Below, in pieces: positions 8,320 through 16,733 of a stretch of DNA of 30,679 nt (position 1 is its first letter; each line of letters starts with the position of its first letter). The notes beneath the pieces were generated by a model. That model saw only the letters and a program-made list of their open reading frames with translations. It was not told the DNA's origin and did no database searches. The position numbers were made by a program, and so were the translations under genes. Source of the DNA: a bacterium (GTDB taxonomy: Bacteria > UBP6 > JAFGXH01); NCBI GenBank assembly GCA_027064085.1, contig JAMOQH010000158.1, forward strand, positions 1 through 30,679, written 5' to 3'.

Positions 8320-9352
8320 TATGTATAAAATATATTTAGTTTTACTATTCTTTTCTATTAATTTATTCTCTCAAATGCTATCAATGGATGATAGATATAA
8401 ACAGATATATAAAAATATAGAAAAAAAAGAGTATCAAGAACAGCTAGTAGAGTTAATAGCAATAGCATTTCAAAATAAAAATATTATAGAAGAATCAAAT
8501 AAAATATTAGCAAATGCCTATGAAAACAAAATATTAAAAGATAAGTTAATCATTCTATTTGTAAATACAATATATGATAATGAAAATTCTATAAAAATAA
8601 AAAAAATTTTTAAAGAATTACTAACAGACGAAAAATTTAAAACATCTATAATTAAAATTATAAAATCTGAGAAAAATACTAAAAAAATATTTAATTTATT
8701 AAAACAGCACTTTATTAAAAAATTTGATAAAAGATTTAATAAAATATTTAAAATATACCTAATAGATAAATTTTTATGCCAAACAAATATTAATACAGTA
8801 TTTAAAGTTATTTCTAAAAATATTTTAGAAGAAAGTGTAATTAAAGTAATATCTGATTATTATGAAAAAAATAAAATAGCTAATAAATACTCAGATAAAT
8901 TTAAACAAAGCTTAGTTTCTTTACCATATGATTATTCTATAGATGCTTGGTTTAAAAAATTATTTAAGAAGGATTACAGTAAAATTAAAAAACTAGTAAC
9001 AAATAGTAAAAACTTTAATTTATTTATAAACAAAAACTTAGAAACTCTTACTTTAAGTGTAATATACTCTACTATTGACAATGAATTATTATTAAAATCT
9101 TATAAAAAAGATTTTAATAATGAATTTATTAAAAATAATTTAATGTTAAAAAAAATATTAAAATCATTAATAATTGATAATAATGATGAAATATTTGATA
9201 AAATTAAAGAAAAAAGATTCAATTGCTTTCATTTAGATGAAAAAATGATTAAACTAGATGAGGGTATTCTAACTATTTACTTAAAAGAAATCTTAAGTAA
9301 ACGGGAGTTAGAAAATAAAGTTTTACCAATTTTATATGAAAGTTTAAAATGA
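8312..9352 (+). CDS. Unknown exported helical protein
   Basis: I do not recognise this 346-aa protein. It starts with a signal-peptide-like stretch (MYKIYLVLLFFSINLFSQ). The rest is Lys/Ile/Asn-rich and almost entirely helical in character, with leucine/isoleucine periodicity that suggests a HEAT/TPR-like or coiled solenoid. There are no obvious catalytic motifs and only two cysteines in the mature part. The ATG at 8312 overlaps the HAD gene by 8 bp. An ATG at 8321 gives nearly the same signal peptide, and neither has a clear Shine-Dalgarno, so translation is probably coupled to the HAD gene. It overlaps the next gene by 4 bp (ATGA), which implies a shared process with the two proteins downstream. 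Confidence 0.7.
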   Translation: MVSMYKIYLVLLFFSINLFSQMLSMDDRYKQIYKNIEKKEYQEQLVELIAIAFQNKNIIEESNKILANAYENKILKDKLIILFVNTIYDNENSIKIKKIFKELLTDEKFKTSIIKIIKSEKNTKKIFNLLKQHFIKKFDKRFNKIFKIYLIDKFLCQTNINTVFKVISKNILEESVIKVISDYYEKNKIANKYSDKFKQSLVSLPYDYSIDAWFKKLFKKDYSKIKKLVTNSKNFNLFINKNLETLTLSVIYSTIDNELLLKSYKKDFNNEFIKNNLMLKKILKSLIIDNNDEIFDKIKEKRFNCFHLDEKMIKLDEGILTIYLKEILSKRELENKVLPILYESLK

Positions 9353-10293
9353 ATATAATTATATTAACACTATTTAGCTATATTTTTAATCCCTCAGTAA
9401 CAGAAGCTGAACAAAATAAGCTTGTTCAAAAATTTAATATTAGCTTTGCACTAAAAAGAACACCAAAAATTGATTTTAATGAAAAAAAATTAATCAAACT
9501 ATACAATAATGGAAAATATAGAAAATACATTAAAAATTTTAATAAATATAAAAAAAAATTTATATATGTTAAAAATAGTAAAATTAATTTTAATAAACTG
9601 TACTTATATTACACCCTATCTCTAAAAATTCTTTCCCAAAATAAAAAATATCAAAATTCATTATGCTTAATTAAAGCGTCATTAAATAATTTTAAAAATT
9701 TACCATCTTTTGTTTTAAAAGAATTTAAAAATAATTGTAATAATTTAAAAAATATTTCTATAAATAACAATAATAAAAATATTAAAATTTATATTAATGG
9801 ACTACTCATTGATGACTCAATTGCTTATATAAATGAAAATACATATAATTTTACAATTTGTAATAATAAAACATGTAAATATTTAAAAACTAAATCTAGC
9901 ACCATAAATAAGCAAGAATATAGTGATTATTTTAGTTGGAAAATCAAAAAAGGATTATTTATTTCTAACACTATTCCAGACAGCTTTTTTCAATATTATA
10001 ATGTTAAACAAGTTCATTATTTTTATAAAAAAAACAATGAACTTTATCACAAAGTAAAACTAAATAATGGACTTATTATTTTAGAAGAAAAAGTTTCATT
10101 AAAAAATAATTTGGATAATCAAAAAAATAAAATAATATTAGATTCAAACAATAAACCTACAGAACAATCATCACCCTTCTACAAAAAATGGTATTTTTAT
10201 GCAGGAATTGTTGCAATTGTAGGGATAACCGCAGGAGGAATATATTGGATTCAGCAAGACAGTGGAACAAATACATCAATAACTTGGCAATAA
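9349..10293 (+). CDS. Unknown exported protein with C-terminal membrane anchor
   Basis: The 314-aa product has a short N-terminal signal-like segment ending near 'PSVTEA'. A Lys/Asn-rich region of about 250 residues follows, with helix-rich repeats (TPR-like spacing, not certain) and then beta-rich stretches ('IKIYINGLLIDDSIAYINENTYNFTI'), which recall a PEGA-type surface beta-sandwich. Near the C-terminus 'PFYKKWYFYAGIVAIVGITA' (about 276-295) is a transmembrane anchor preceded by aromatic and basic residues. That anchor style is common at the end of PEGA/TPR proteins of myxobacteria, as I recall. The gene overlaps its upstream neighbour by 4 bp. The next gene starts inside its 3' end. Function unknown. 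Confidence 0.7.
   Translation: MNIIILTLFSYIFNPSVTEAEQNKLVQKFNISFALKRTPKIDFNEKKLIKLYNNGKYRKYIKNFNKYKKKFIYVKNSKINFNKLYLYYTLSLKILSQNKKYQNSLCLIKASLNNFKNLPSFVLKEFKNNCNNLKNISINNNNKNIKIYINGLLIDDSIAYINENTYNFTICNNKTCKYLKTKSSTINKQEYSDYFSWKIKKGLFISNTIPDSFFQYYNVKQVHYFYKKNNELYHKVKLNNGLIILEEKVSLKNNLDNQKNKIILDSNNKPTEQSSPFYKKWYFYAGIVAIVGITAGGIYWIQQDSGTNTSITWQ
10233..10247 (+). promoter_or_regulatory. Shine-Dalgarno and TTG start inside the upstream gene
   Basis: A perfect AGGAGG (10233-10238), a 6-nt spacer and TTG (10245-10247) lie within the last codons of the preceding gene. This combination decides the start of the following lipoprotein. The longest frame, from 10188, has no ribosome-binding site and encodes an implausible Cys/Arg-rich leader. 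Confidence 0.65.
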
Positions 10294-11522
10294 TATTTGT
10301 TATCTTTTTTGTATCTTGTTCTGATTCTAATGATAAATTTAATCTTGTATTAAAAAGTTTTTCAAATAATGATGATATTGCAATCATTTCCTTTAAAAAT
10401 TTAGATAACAATGAAACAACTAATAAGCCAATAAAAACGATGGAAGCTTTAGATATTGATATTAATTTAAACGCTAATTATTCTATTAAATATACCAATT
10501 CAACATCTAATATTTTTGGATATATAAATAAAATTAAACCCATTAATTATAATAATAAGAATGTATACTTAACCTTAAATGAGAATAAAAAATTTAGGCA
10601 ACTCGTACATATTATTAGTGACACAGTAGAAACAGGTAAATATTACTATTATTTATATGCTAATAATAGTATATATAGAGCAATTGGAAACACTTTTAAA
10701 AAATTATCTTTATTAAGCTTAGAAGATGAAAATATTAATAAATCATTTAATATAACCGACAATAAAGTAATAAATCTAAATGGAGAATATTTAATCAATA
10801 GTACGGAAATAGCTTTTATTGATAAAAACAATGAATTAAAATTTATTGCACATAATATAGTTAATTTAAGTTTTTTAAATACTAAATATGTAAAAATGGA
10901 TAATGATTATTTTTTAATTTTTAACAAAGATGCTTCTAATTATGATTGTATTCGTTTTAATAAACAAATTAATGATGAAATCAAAGTAAATCAAGTTAAT
11001 AATTGTATTCAAACAAGTATATCAACCAATTCTAAATTATTAGTAAAAAATAATGAATTTTACTTATGGGATACAGATAAATTATACAAGTATTCAAATA
11101 GTAAATTTTCTTTATTACATCAATTTGAAAATTCTGGAGAAATTTTTCAAAACAATAATAATTTTTATTTAATATCTAATGACAACTTTATATATTTGCT
11201 TAATGTAGAAAATGAAACACTTACAAAATTAAACTTAAATCCACTTGTAGCTAATAGCATTGCTATTTTTGATATTAATTCAACTACAACACTAATTACC
11301 TCTAAATACTGGAATGCTGGCGAAAACTACTATATATTTGCAAATACTAATTCACAAGTTACTTTAGAAAATTATGAATTTCCTGATTATGTAAATTTAA
11401 AAAATATTGTAAACATTAAAATGGATAGTAATCAAAACATATTTTTGAATAATTTAAGTTTTGAGTCTTCTGGGCAAACTTTTAACACTATAACATTTTA
11501 TCTATTTAGTAATTTCAAGTAA
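10245..11522 (+). CDS. Unknown lipoprotein, possible beta-propeller
   Basis: This product of about 425 aa is not recognised. With a TTG start at 10245 it has a type II signal peptide: a basic n-region, the hydrophobic run 'LAIIFVIFFVSC', and the lipidated Cys at about 25. The mature protein is Asn/Ser/Tyr-rich. It contains many short strands spaced 35-50 residues apart ('LIFNKDASNYDCIRFN', 'EFYLWDTDKLYKYSNSKF', 'NNFYLISNDNFIYLLNVEN'), a rhythm that suggests a beta-propeller or other all-beta repeat. It overlaps the preceding gene by 49 bp and is followed after 27 bp by the EEP enzyme. The operon also supplies LolA, which could deliver it to the outer membrane. Confidence 0.68.
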   Translation: MDSARQWNKYINNLAIIFVIFFVSCSDSNDKFNLVLKSFSNNDDIAIISFKNLDNNETTNKPIKTMEALDIDINLNANYSIKYTNSTSNIFGYINKIKPINYNNKNVYLTLNENKKFRQLVHIISDTVETGKYYYYLYANNSIYRAIGNTFKKLSLLSLEDENINKSFNITDNKVINLNGEYLINSTEIAFIDKNNELKFIAHNIVNLSFLNTKYVKMDNDYFLIFNKDASNYDCIRFNKQINDEIKVNQVNNCIQTSISTNSKLLVKNNEFYLWDTDKLYKYSNSKFSLLHQFENSGEIFQNNNNFYLISNDNFIYLLNVENETLTKLNLNPLVANSIAIFDINSTTTLITSKYWNAGENYYIFANTNSQVTLENYEFPDYVNLKNIVNIKMDSNQNIFLNNLSFESSGQTFNTITFYLFSNFK

Positions 11523-11549
11523 AAAGAATAAAATTAATTTAGGAGCAAT

Positions 11550-12626
11550 ATGTTATCAAAGATTTTTTGGACATTTACGAGTATTTTTTTATTATCACTA
11601 ATATTCATTTTTATTATAATATTTTTTGATTTATTTGATTCAAATTTTAAAAAAGTAGAAAATGCCATTTACTATAAAGCCCAAAATATTAAAGCCTTTA
11701 ATTTAAATAAAAATAAATTAAAAATAATGACTTGGAATATAAAATTTGGAGCAGGTCGTATTGATATGTTTTTTGATTGTCATGGAAAAAGAGAAATTAT
11801 AAAAAAAGAAGAAGTGATAAATAATCTAAATAATATTAGTGAAAAAATTAAGGAAATTGCCCCTGATGTGTTATTCTTGCAAGAAGTTGATATAAAATCA
11901 AACAGAACAGCTAATATTGATGAAGCCCAATATATATTAGATAATACAGATTTAAATTATGGATACTATGCCTCTCAATGGAAGTCAATATTTATTCCTA
12001 GTCATAATATCGCTAAGGTTAATACAGGCAGCTTAATCCTATCAAAATATCCATTAAAAGATGGAAAAAGATATTCATTACCCACTATAGGTTCTCAAAA
12101 TCTAATAGTTCAATATTTTTATTTAAAGAGGAATTTTCTAAAAACAAAATTGGAGATAAATCAACATAAAATAACTTTAATAACGACTCATTTATCAGCC
12201 TATGCACAAGATGAAACTAAAGAAAGACAAATTAATCAAATTGAAAACTATATAAATGGACTATCTCAAGATAAGCATGAATTTATACTTGGAGGAGATT
12301 TTAATATTCTACCTCCAGGAACTAAAAAAGTTAAGAATTTTCCTGATTCAGTATGTAAAGGAGAGTTTGAAGCAGATGATTTCAGCAATCAAACAGAGTT
12401 ATTATCTTCTATTTATAATAGTCAAAACTCCGCTATTAAATTATCTGACTATCAAAATAACAATGAAAAATATTTTACTCATACAACAGATAAAAATGGA
12501 TTTTGGAATAGAAAGATTGATTATATTTTTAGTAATGGTAAGTTAGAAAATGCTAAAGTTTTACAAAAAGGTACTATGAAGTTATCAGACCATGCACCTA
12601 TTACTGTTGATTATATTTTAGAATAG
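11550..12626 (+). CDS. Membrane-anchored endonuclease/exonuclease/phosphatase-fold enzyme
   Basis: The 358-aa product has an N-terminal transmembrane anchor (about 7-29) and then a complete EEP domain. The motifs are 'MTWNIKFGAG' (N63), 'DVLFLQEVD' (Mg-binding E112), 'TTHLSAY', 'FILGGDFNILPPG', 'RKIDYIFSNG' and 'LSDHAPITVDYI' (D347, catalytic H348). Such anchored EEP enzymes may be phosphodiesterases acting on nucleic acids, lipids or phosphorylated sugars, and the substrate cannot be read here. AGGAG lies just upstream of the ATG. The stop codon ends exactly one base before the stop of the convergent MopE-like gene, with no room for a terminator. Confidence 0.85.
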   Translation: MLSKIFWTFTSIFLLSLIFIFIIIFFDLFDSNFKKVENAIYYKAQNIKAFNLNKNKLKIMTWNIKFGAGRIDMFFDCHGKREIIKKEEVINNLNNISEKIKEIAPDVLFLQEVDIKSNRTANIDEAQYILDNTDLNYGYYASQWKSIFIPSHNIAKVNTGSLILSKYPLKDGKRYSLPTIGSQNLIVQYFYLKRNFLKTKLEINQHKITLITTHLSAYAQDETKERQINQIENYINGLSQDKHEFILGGDFNILPPGTKKVKNFPDSVCKGEFEADDFSNQTELLSSIYNSQNSAIKLSDYQNNNEKYFTHTTDKNGFWNRKIDYIFSNGKLENAKVLQKGTMKLSDHAPITVDYILE

Positions 12627-15600
12627 TTATTCACCCCAAATATCATTTGCGTCAGTTACTACACAATAACTGCCCATCCAAGTAATATCTGACATATACC
12701 ACCACCACCTAGAAGTTAGCTCTGATTTGGTATATTCTTTTATAACATCAAGCCCATTAGCACCTAAGCAATTAATTTTAATTTTAAGATTACTACCATT
12801 ATCACCATTATCATAGCCAAATACAGCAACTCTATAGATATCACCATTATTACTTCTTGGAACGGGAACATTAATATTTTCAGGTTTATCACAGTTAGTC
12901 TCTGTACAACCAAAACCCGGAATATTATCAATATCTAAATGAGGATTATCTTCAGAATTTCCACCATTCCACTCAAGTCCATTACCATCATCACAATTAT
13001 TATAGCCACAATCCTTACTAGATGAGCCACCTGATACTTCCCAGTTGCTATGTGCTGCACTTGAAGCACTTGGTACAAGCACATGTAAATCCATATCTGA
13101 AGCATTACTCCATGTTAGTTCTACATGTATAAAGTCTTCACTTACTCCATAAAACTGAACAGTACATGAATCACTTACAGTACCTTCATTTGCAGTAAAT
13201 CTAAGTAAGTAAGGATCATAGCTACCATCCTGTTTTGCTGATATTGTAAGAGGTTTGAATGTCAATGACTTATTAGTATTTAATATTCCACCAATGTTTT
13301 GATTTCCTGCCGGAGCTTCAATTAGCTCCCATTTATAAGTTGCATGTCCATTTTCACCTTGAACAGTTGCTGTAAAATTATAATCTGTTAAAGTAAAAGC
13401 TCTTCCATATCCATCAGGAGGATTTACTGGTCTTACCATAGGTGGCGCAGGACAAGTTACAGCTAAAGCAGAATAACAAGGAGTTTCATCAACTGTTCCA
13501 TCACAATCATCATCTAAACCATTACTGCATACTTCACCACGGCTATCTGCTGTTCCTGGTGTTCCATCACAAACAACGCTGTTATTGCTACATACATACC
13601 CACCCGTTCTTTTACAAATACCTAAGCCTACATTACAAGAATTTCCTAAGTTAAGTTCAGGATCAGTATCAGTAATAGTATCGCAATCATTATCTATACT
13701 ATCACCACATATTTCAGAACTAGGGTTTCCTGGTATCGCATTACACTTAACTGTATGATTCATATTATCACAATAGTAAGTTCCACTTGCTTTACAAGCA
13801 CCAATACCTGATTCACAAGCAAGTCCTAAACTAGGAACATCATCAACTAAACCATTACAATCATTGTCAAGTCCATCACCACAGAGTTCAGTAGTGCCTT
13901 GAGATGGAGTGGCATCACATACAACATCTGTATGGTCAGAAGAACAAATTGTTTTACCTCTTGTTTGACATTCTCCTAAACCACCATAACAATTTTGATT
14001 TAAATTAAATATTTCATCAATTCTGCCATTACAATTATTATCTTTACCATCACAAATTTCCTGATTTGGAGCCAAAGGAGCCAAAGGAGCCCCATTTGTA
14101 TCAACACATGTTACACCACCTTGGTTATTACAAGCATAAACACCAGATACTTTACATTCTCCAACACCAACAAAACAAGTTTCACCGATATTAAATCCAT
14201 TATCTACAACACCATCACAATCATCATCTTGCCCATTACATTGTTCTGCTTGAGGAAGAATTTGACCTTCACAATCACCCCAATATTCACCACCTACACA
14301 AGTAGTTGTTCCTTTTTTACATATACTTGTTCCTCCAATTACGGAATTTGGGGAACCAGTAAAACATTCTTCTGTACCTGAGCAGTTTCCACAATTATCT
14401 CCATCATCAACAGAACCATTACAATCATCATCTAAACCATTATTACAAATATCAGTATCCGATGTTTTAACACATTCAGGAGTTACATCACATATTTCGG
14501 GGTTATCAATTATATTATCACAGTTGTCATCAATACCATTTCCACATATTTCACTAGGAACATCTCCACAACCACCACAAGCATTTCCACCATTTTCAGG
14601 TAAAACATTATCAATAATTCCATCGCAGTCGTCATCTAATCCATTACATGTTTCCTTTGGTAATTCTCCACATTCACCACAGGCATTTGCAACTCCATCA
14701 TCAACAATACCATTACAGTTATTATCAATGCCATCACATGCTTCGGCAACAGGTTTTGATTCGCCCTGACAATCTGACCATTGACCCTGTTGGTTACAAA
14801 TCATAACACCTGATTCACAAATACCCTTTCCTAATTCATCAGGGTTTCCAGTATAACAAGACTTCTCTTCTCCTGGAGTACAACTACAGTTTTCATCTAC
14901 AGTTCCATTACAGTTATTATCTATACCGTCACCACAAGTATCATTATTTTGAGCTACTACTTCTCCAATACACTCAGTTCCCCAAGTTCCTTCTGAAGAA
15001 CATAAATTATATCCAGCTTTACAAATTCCAACACCAATATTATTACCAGCGGTATTACAATCTCTTCTATCTCCAGAATTACATTCTGTTTGAGTATTAC
15101 ATCTATTTTCTTGTTTGTCTATACTACCATTACAATCACTATCTTTATTTAAACATAAATCATTTATGGGAAGAACTTGCCCTAAACACTCTCCTGACCA
15201 TTCATGATTTTCTTTACAAACTTCGGTTCCACTTTTACAAACACCTTTACCTGCAGTATTTTCTGGCCCATTATAACAATCTCTTGTTTCACCAATAGTA
15301 GTGCAACCACAGTCTTCATCAACATGACCATTACAATTATCATCAATTCCATTTCCACAAATTTCAGTTACAGGTTTTACTTCATTTTTACATATATAAT
15401 CCCATTTTCCTTGTTCATTACAAATAATTACACCATCTTTACAAGCACCAACATTTCTTGTAGAGCTTCCACCTGTATAGCAATCCTTTGTTTCATTAGC
15501 CGTACAATCTGTTACGGGAGTATCTAATTGACATTTACCGCTCTCACAAACATATCCCTCTTCACAAGGATTATCAGTACTACAGCCTGTAGACGCCTCT

Positions 15601-15659
15601 GGTTTATTACAGCCCCAAAATATAAATAAAGTAAAAACTAAAAATAGATATTTATACAT
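12627..15659 (-). CDS. Giant Cys-rich MopE-like lipoprotein with metal-binding repeats
   Basis: A surface protein of 1010 aa. A signal peptide ending 'FIFWGC' suggests lipidation at C17. About 650 residues follow with twelve 'CxNGxDxDCDGxxD' units, the putative metal-binding motif of MopE-type proteins (compare 'CNGLDDDCDGIID' and 'CGDGIDNNCNGTVDE'). They alternate with 'CYTG..GxCKxGxxxC..G.W..C.G' linkers. A PKD/Ig-like segment comes next ('YNFTATVQGENGHATYKWELIEAP'). A C-terminal domain of about 160 residues then begins 'VELTWSNASDMDLHVLVP', a YfaP-like type common in myxobacterial secreted proteins. The Asp-rich loops suggest Ca or other metal binding. The start at 15659, rather than 15797, is fixed by GGAGG 5-6 nt upstream, by the signal peptide, and by a promoter lying between the two candidate starts. 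Ligand and role are not known. Confidence 0.85.
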   Translation of the reverse strand: MYKYLFLVFTLFIFWGCNKPEASTGCSTDNPCEEGYVCESGKCQLDTPVTDCTANETKDCYTGGSSTRNVGACKDGVIICNEQGKWDYICKNEVKPVTEICGNGIDDNCNGHVDEDCGCTTIGETRDCYNGPENTAGKGVCKSGTEVCKENHEWSGECLGQVLPINDLCLNKDSDCNGSIDKQENRCNTQTECNSGDRRDCNTAGNNIGVGICKAGYNLCSSEGTWGTECIGEVVAQNNDTCGDGIDNNCNGTVDENCSCTPGEEKSCYTGNPDELGKGICESGVMICNQQGQWSDCQGESKPVAEACDGIDNNCNGIVDDGVANACGECGELPKETCNGLDDDCDGIIDNVLPENGGNACGGCGDVPSEICGNGIDDNCDNIIDNPEICDVTPECVKTSDTDICNNGLDDDCNGSVDDGDNCGNCSGTEECFTGSPNSVIGGTSICKKGTTTCVGGEYWGDCEGQILPQAEQCNGQDDDCDGVVDNGFNIGETCFVGVGECKVSGVYACNNQGGVTCVDTNGAPLAPLAPNQEICDGKDNNCNGRIDEIFNLNQNCYGGLGECQTRGKTICSSDHTDVVCDATPSQGTTELCGDGLDNDCNGLVDDVPSLGLACESGIGACKASGTYYCDNMNHTVKCNAIPGNPSSEICGDSIDNDCDTITDTDPELNLGNSCNVGLGICKRTGGYVCSNNSVVCDGTPGTADSRGEVCSNGLDDDCDGTVDETPCYSALAVTCPAPPMVRPVNPPDGYGRAFTLTDYNFTATVQGENGHATYKWELIEAPAGNQNIGGILNTNKSLTFKPLTISAKQDGSYDPYLLRFTANEGTVSDSCTVQFYGVSEDFIHVELTWSNASDMDLHVLVPSASSAAHSNWEVSGGSSSKDCGYNNCDDGNGLEWNGGNSEDNPHLDIDNIPGFGCTETNCDKPENINVPVPRSNNGDIYRVAVFGYDNGDNGSNLKIKINCLGANGLDVIKEYTKSELTSRWWWYMSDITWMGSYCVVTDANDIWGE
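14071..14091 (-). repeat. Short in-frame tandem repeat (9-bp unit)
   Basis: Two and a third copies of GCCAAAGGA, coding for Ala-Pro-Leu repeats (APLAPLAP) in one linker of the MopE-like protein. It is probably a replication-slippage site. It preserves the frame. Confidence 0.7.
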
Positions 15660-15680
15660 ATTTCCTCCAAAAATCAATAC

Positions 15681-15709
15681 ATAATACCTCAATTTAACAT
15701 TTTTGTCCA
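15681..15709 (-). promoter_or_regulatory. Promoter of the MopE-like gene
   Basis: Minus-strand -35 TGGACA (plus 15704-15709), a 17-bp spacer and -10 TATTAT (plus 15681-15686), each one base from consensus. Transcription would begin about 15 nt upstream of the ATG at 15659. That excludes the longer reading frame starting at 15797. Confidence 0.6.
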
Positions 15710-15769
15710 ATAATTCATCATTGTTTTGTCTAAAAATACTATAAAACAAAAGTATATTAGTCATATTTT

Positions 15770-15797
15770 TGCAACATTGTTGCATTTTTTGCAACAA
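15770..15797. promoter_or_regulatory. TGCAACA palindrome plus third half-site (operator candidate)
   Basis: A perfect palindrome TGCAACA-T-TGTTGCA (15770-15784) is followed by another direct TGCAACA (15790-15796). It lies in the divergent region between the MopE-like gene and the DjlA-like gene, next to possible -10 elements for the latter (TATTAT/TATATT at 15798-15806). No coding or terminator function explains it. A repressor or activator site is inferred. Confidence 0.5.
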
Positions 15798-15833
15798 TAT
15801 TATATTCTAGTTCATATATGATTGGGAGTCCAA

Positions 15834-16724
15834 ATGAATGAAAGCTGGAGAGGTAAATTAGTAGGTTTAGGTTTAGGTTGGTTTGCAACAGGCCCCATAG
15901 GAGCAATACTTGGCGGAATATTAGGTAGTTTCTATGATAATAAACAAGATGAAATAGATGAAACTGTTTTAAATGAAGGAGAAGAACAAGCTATTTATCA
16001 TGCATATTTAGTTTCTTTATTTGTTTATATTGCAAAAGCAGATGGAAAACTATCTTCTATAGAAATTAGAATAATAAGAGATTTTTTTAAAAAGAAAGGA
16101 TCAAGTGAACAAGAAATGCTACAAATTAAAGAAGCCTTAAAAATTGCATCTAAATTAAAAACAATAAAAATAAAAGAAATTGTAGATCAGATTAATCAAA
16201 TATTTGACTATCATACAAAATTTAATATTTTAGAGCTCTGCTATCATATTGCAGCCGCAGATAAAATTATTTCACAATCAGAGTCTATAAAATTAACAGA
16301 ACTTGGCAATTTAATGAAGATTAATATTATGGAACAATATGACTTAGAAATGAAATATGGCTTTGAAAGTATTAACAAAGAAGAAAAAAAGAGAAAGATA
16401 GATGAAGATTTAGAGGATTTAAAAAGAGAAATGAGAGGAGAAAAAAGAAAATATTCTTCTAATCACTCCAATAATCAGTCTAACAGTAATAGTAATAAAA
16501 AACAGTCATCTCACAATTACCAAAATAACAACAAAAGAAAAAAATATAGAAATTCTTGGGAAATACTAGGAGTAAAAGAAGGAGCAACTTACAGAGAAGT
16601 AAAAAGAGCATATATAAAGCTACAACAAAAATACCATCCAGACATAAATCCATCAAAAGAAGCAGAGGAAATTATAAAGGAAGTTAATATTGCTTATGAT
16701 GATTTGAAAAAGAAATTTGAATAA
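15834..16724 (+). CDS. DjlA-like co-chaperone (TerB-like plus DnaJ domain)
   Basis: DjlA-type proteins are membrane-tethered J-proteins that stimulate DnaK. The 296-aa product begins with a Gly-rich hydrophobic segment ('GLGLGWFATGPIGAILGGILG'), as in DjlA. A helical TerB-like domain follows (about 50-170; 'LVSLFVYIAKADGKLSSIEIRIIRDFF'). A Lys/Ser/Asn-rich linker of low complexity separates it from a C-terminal J-domain with the HPD motif (H268-P-D270). The start at 15834 has GGGAG upstream and is preferred to the TTG at 15822, which falls within that site. The sigma-54 regulator follows after 9 bp, so the two are probably cotranscribed. Confidence 0.87.
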   Translation: MNESWRGKLVGLGLGWFATGPIGAILGGILGSFYDNKQDEIDETVLNEGEEQAIYHAYLVSLFVYIAKADGKLSSIEIRIIRDFFKKKGSSEQEMLQIKEALKIASKLKTIKIKEIVDQINQIFDYHTKFNILELCYHIAAADKIISQSESIKLTELGNLMKINIMEQYDLEMKYGFESINKEEKKRKIDEDLEDLKREMRGEKRKYSSNHSNNQSNSNSNKKQSSHNYQNNNKRKKYRNSWEILGVKEGATYREVKRAYIKLQQKYHPDINPSKEAEEIIKEVNIAYDDLKKKFE

Positions 16725-16733
16725 GGATTGTTT

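Noticed and set aside
14121-14769. Thr/Ile/Ser-rich plus-strand frames inside the MopE-like gene
   Set aside because: They arise from reverse reading of the repeated Cys/Asp/Asn codons, have no ribosome-binding sites, and are biased in composition.
12627-15659. CRISPR-like or mobile repeat array suggested by recurring short motifs
   Set aside because: The recurring DNA follows the coding of degenerate CNGxDDDCDG protein repeats with variable spacing, not identical repeats with unique spacers.
15660-15797. 46-residue N-terminal extension of the MopE-like protein
   Set aside because: It lies upstream of the predicted transcript start, lacks a ribosome-binding site, and would bury the lipoprotein signal peptide internally.
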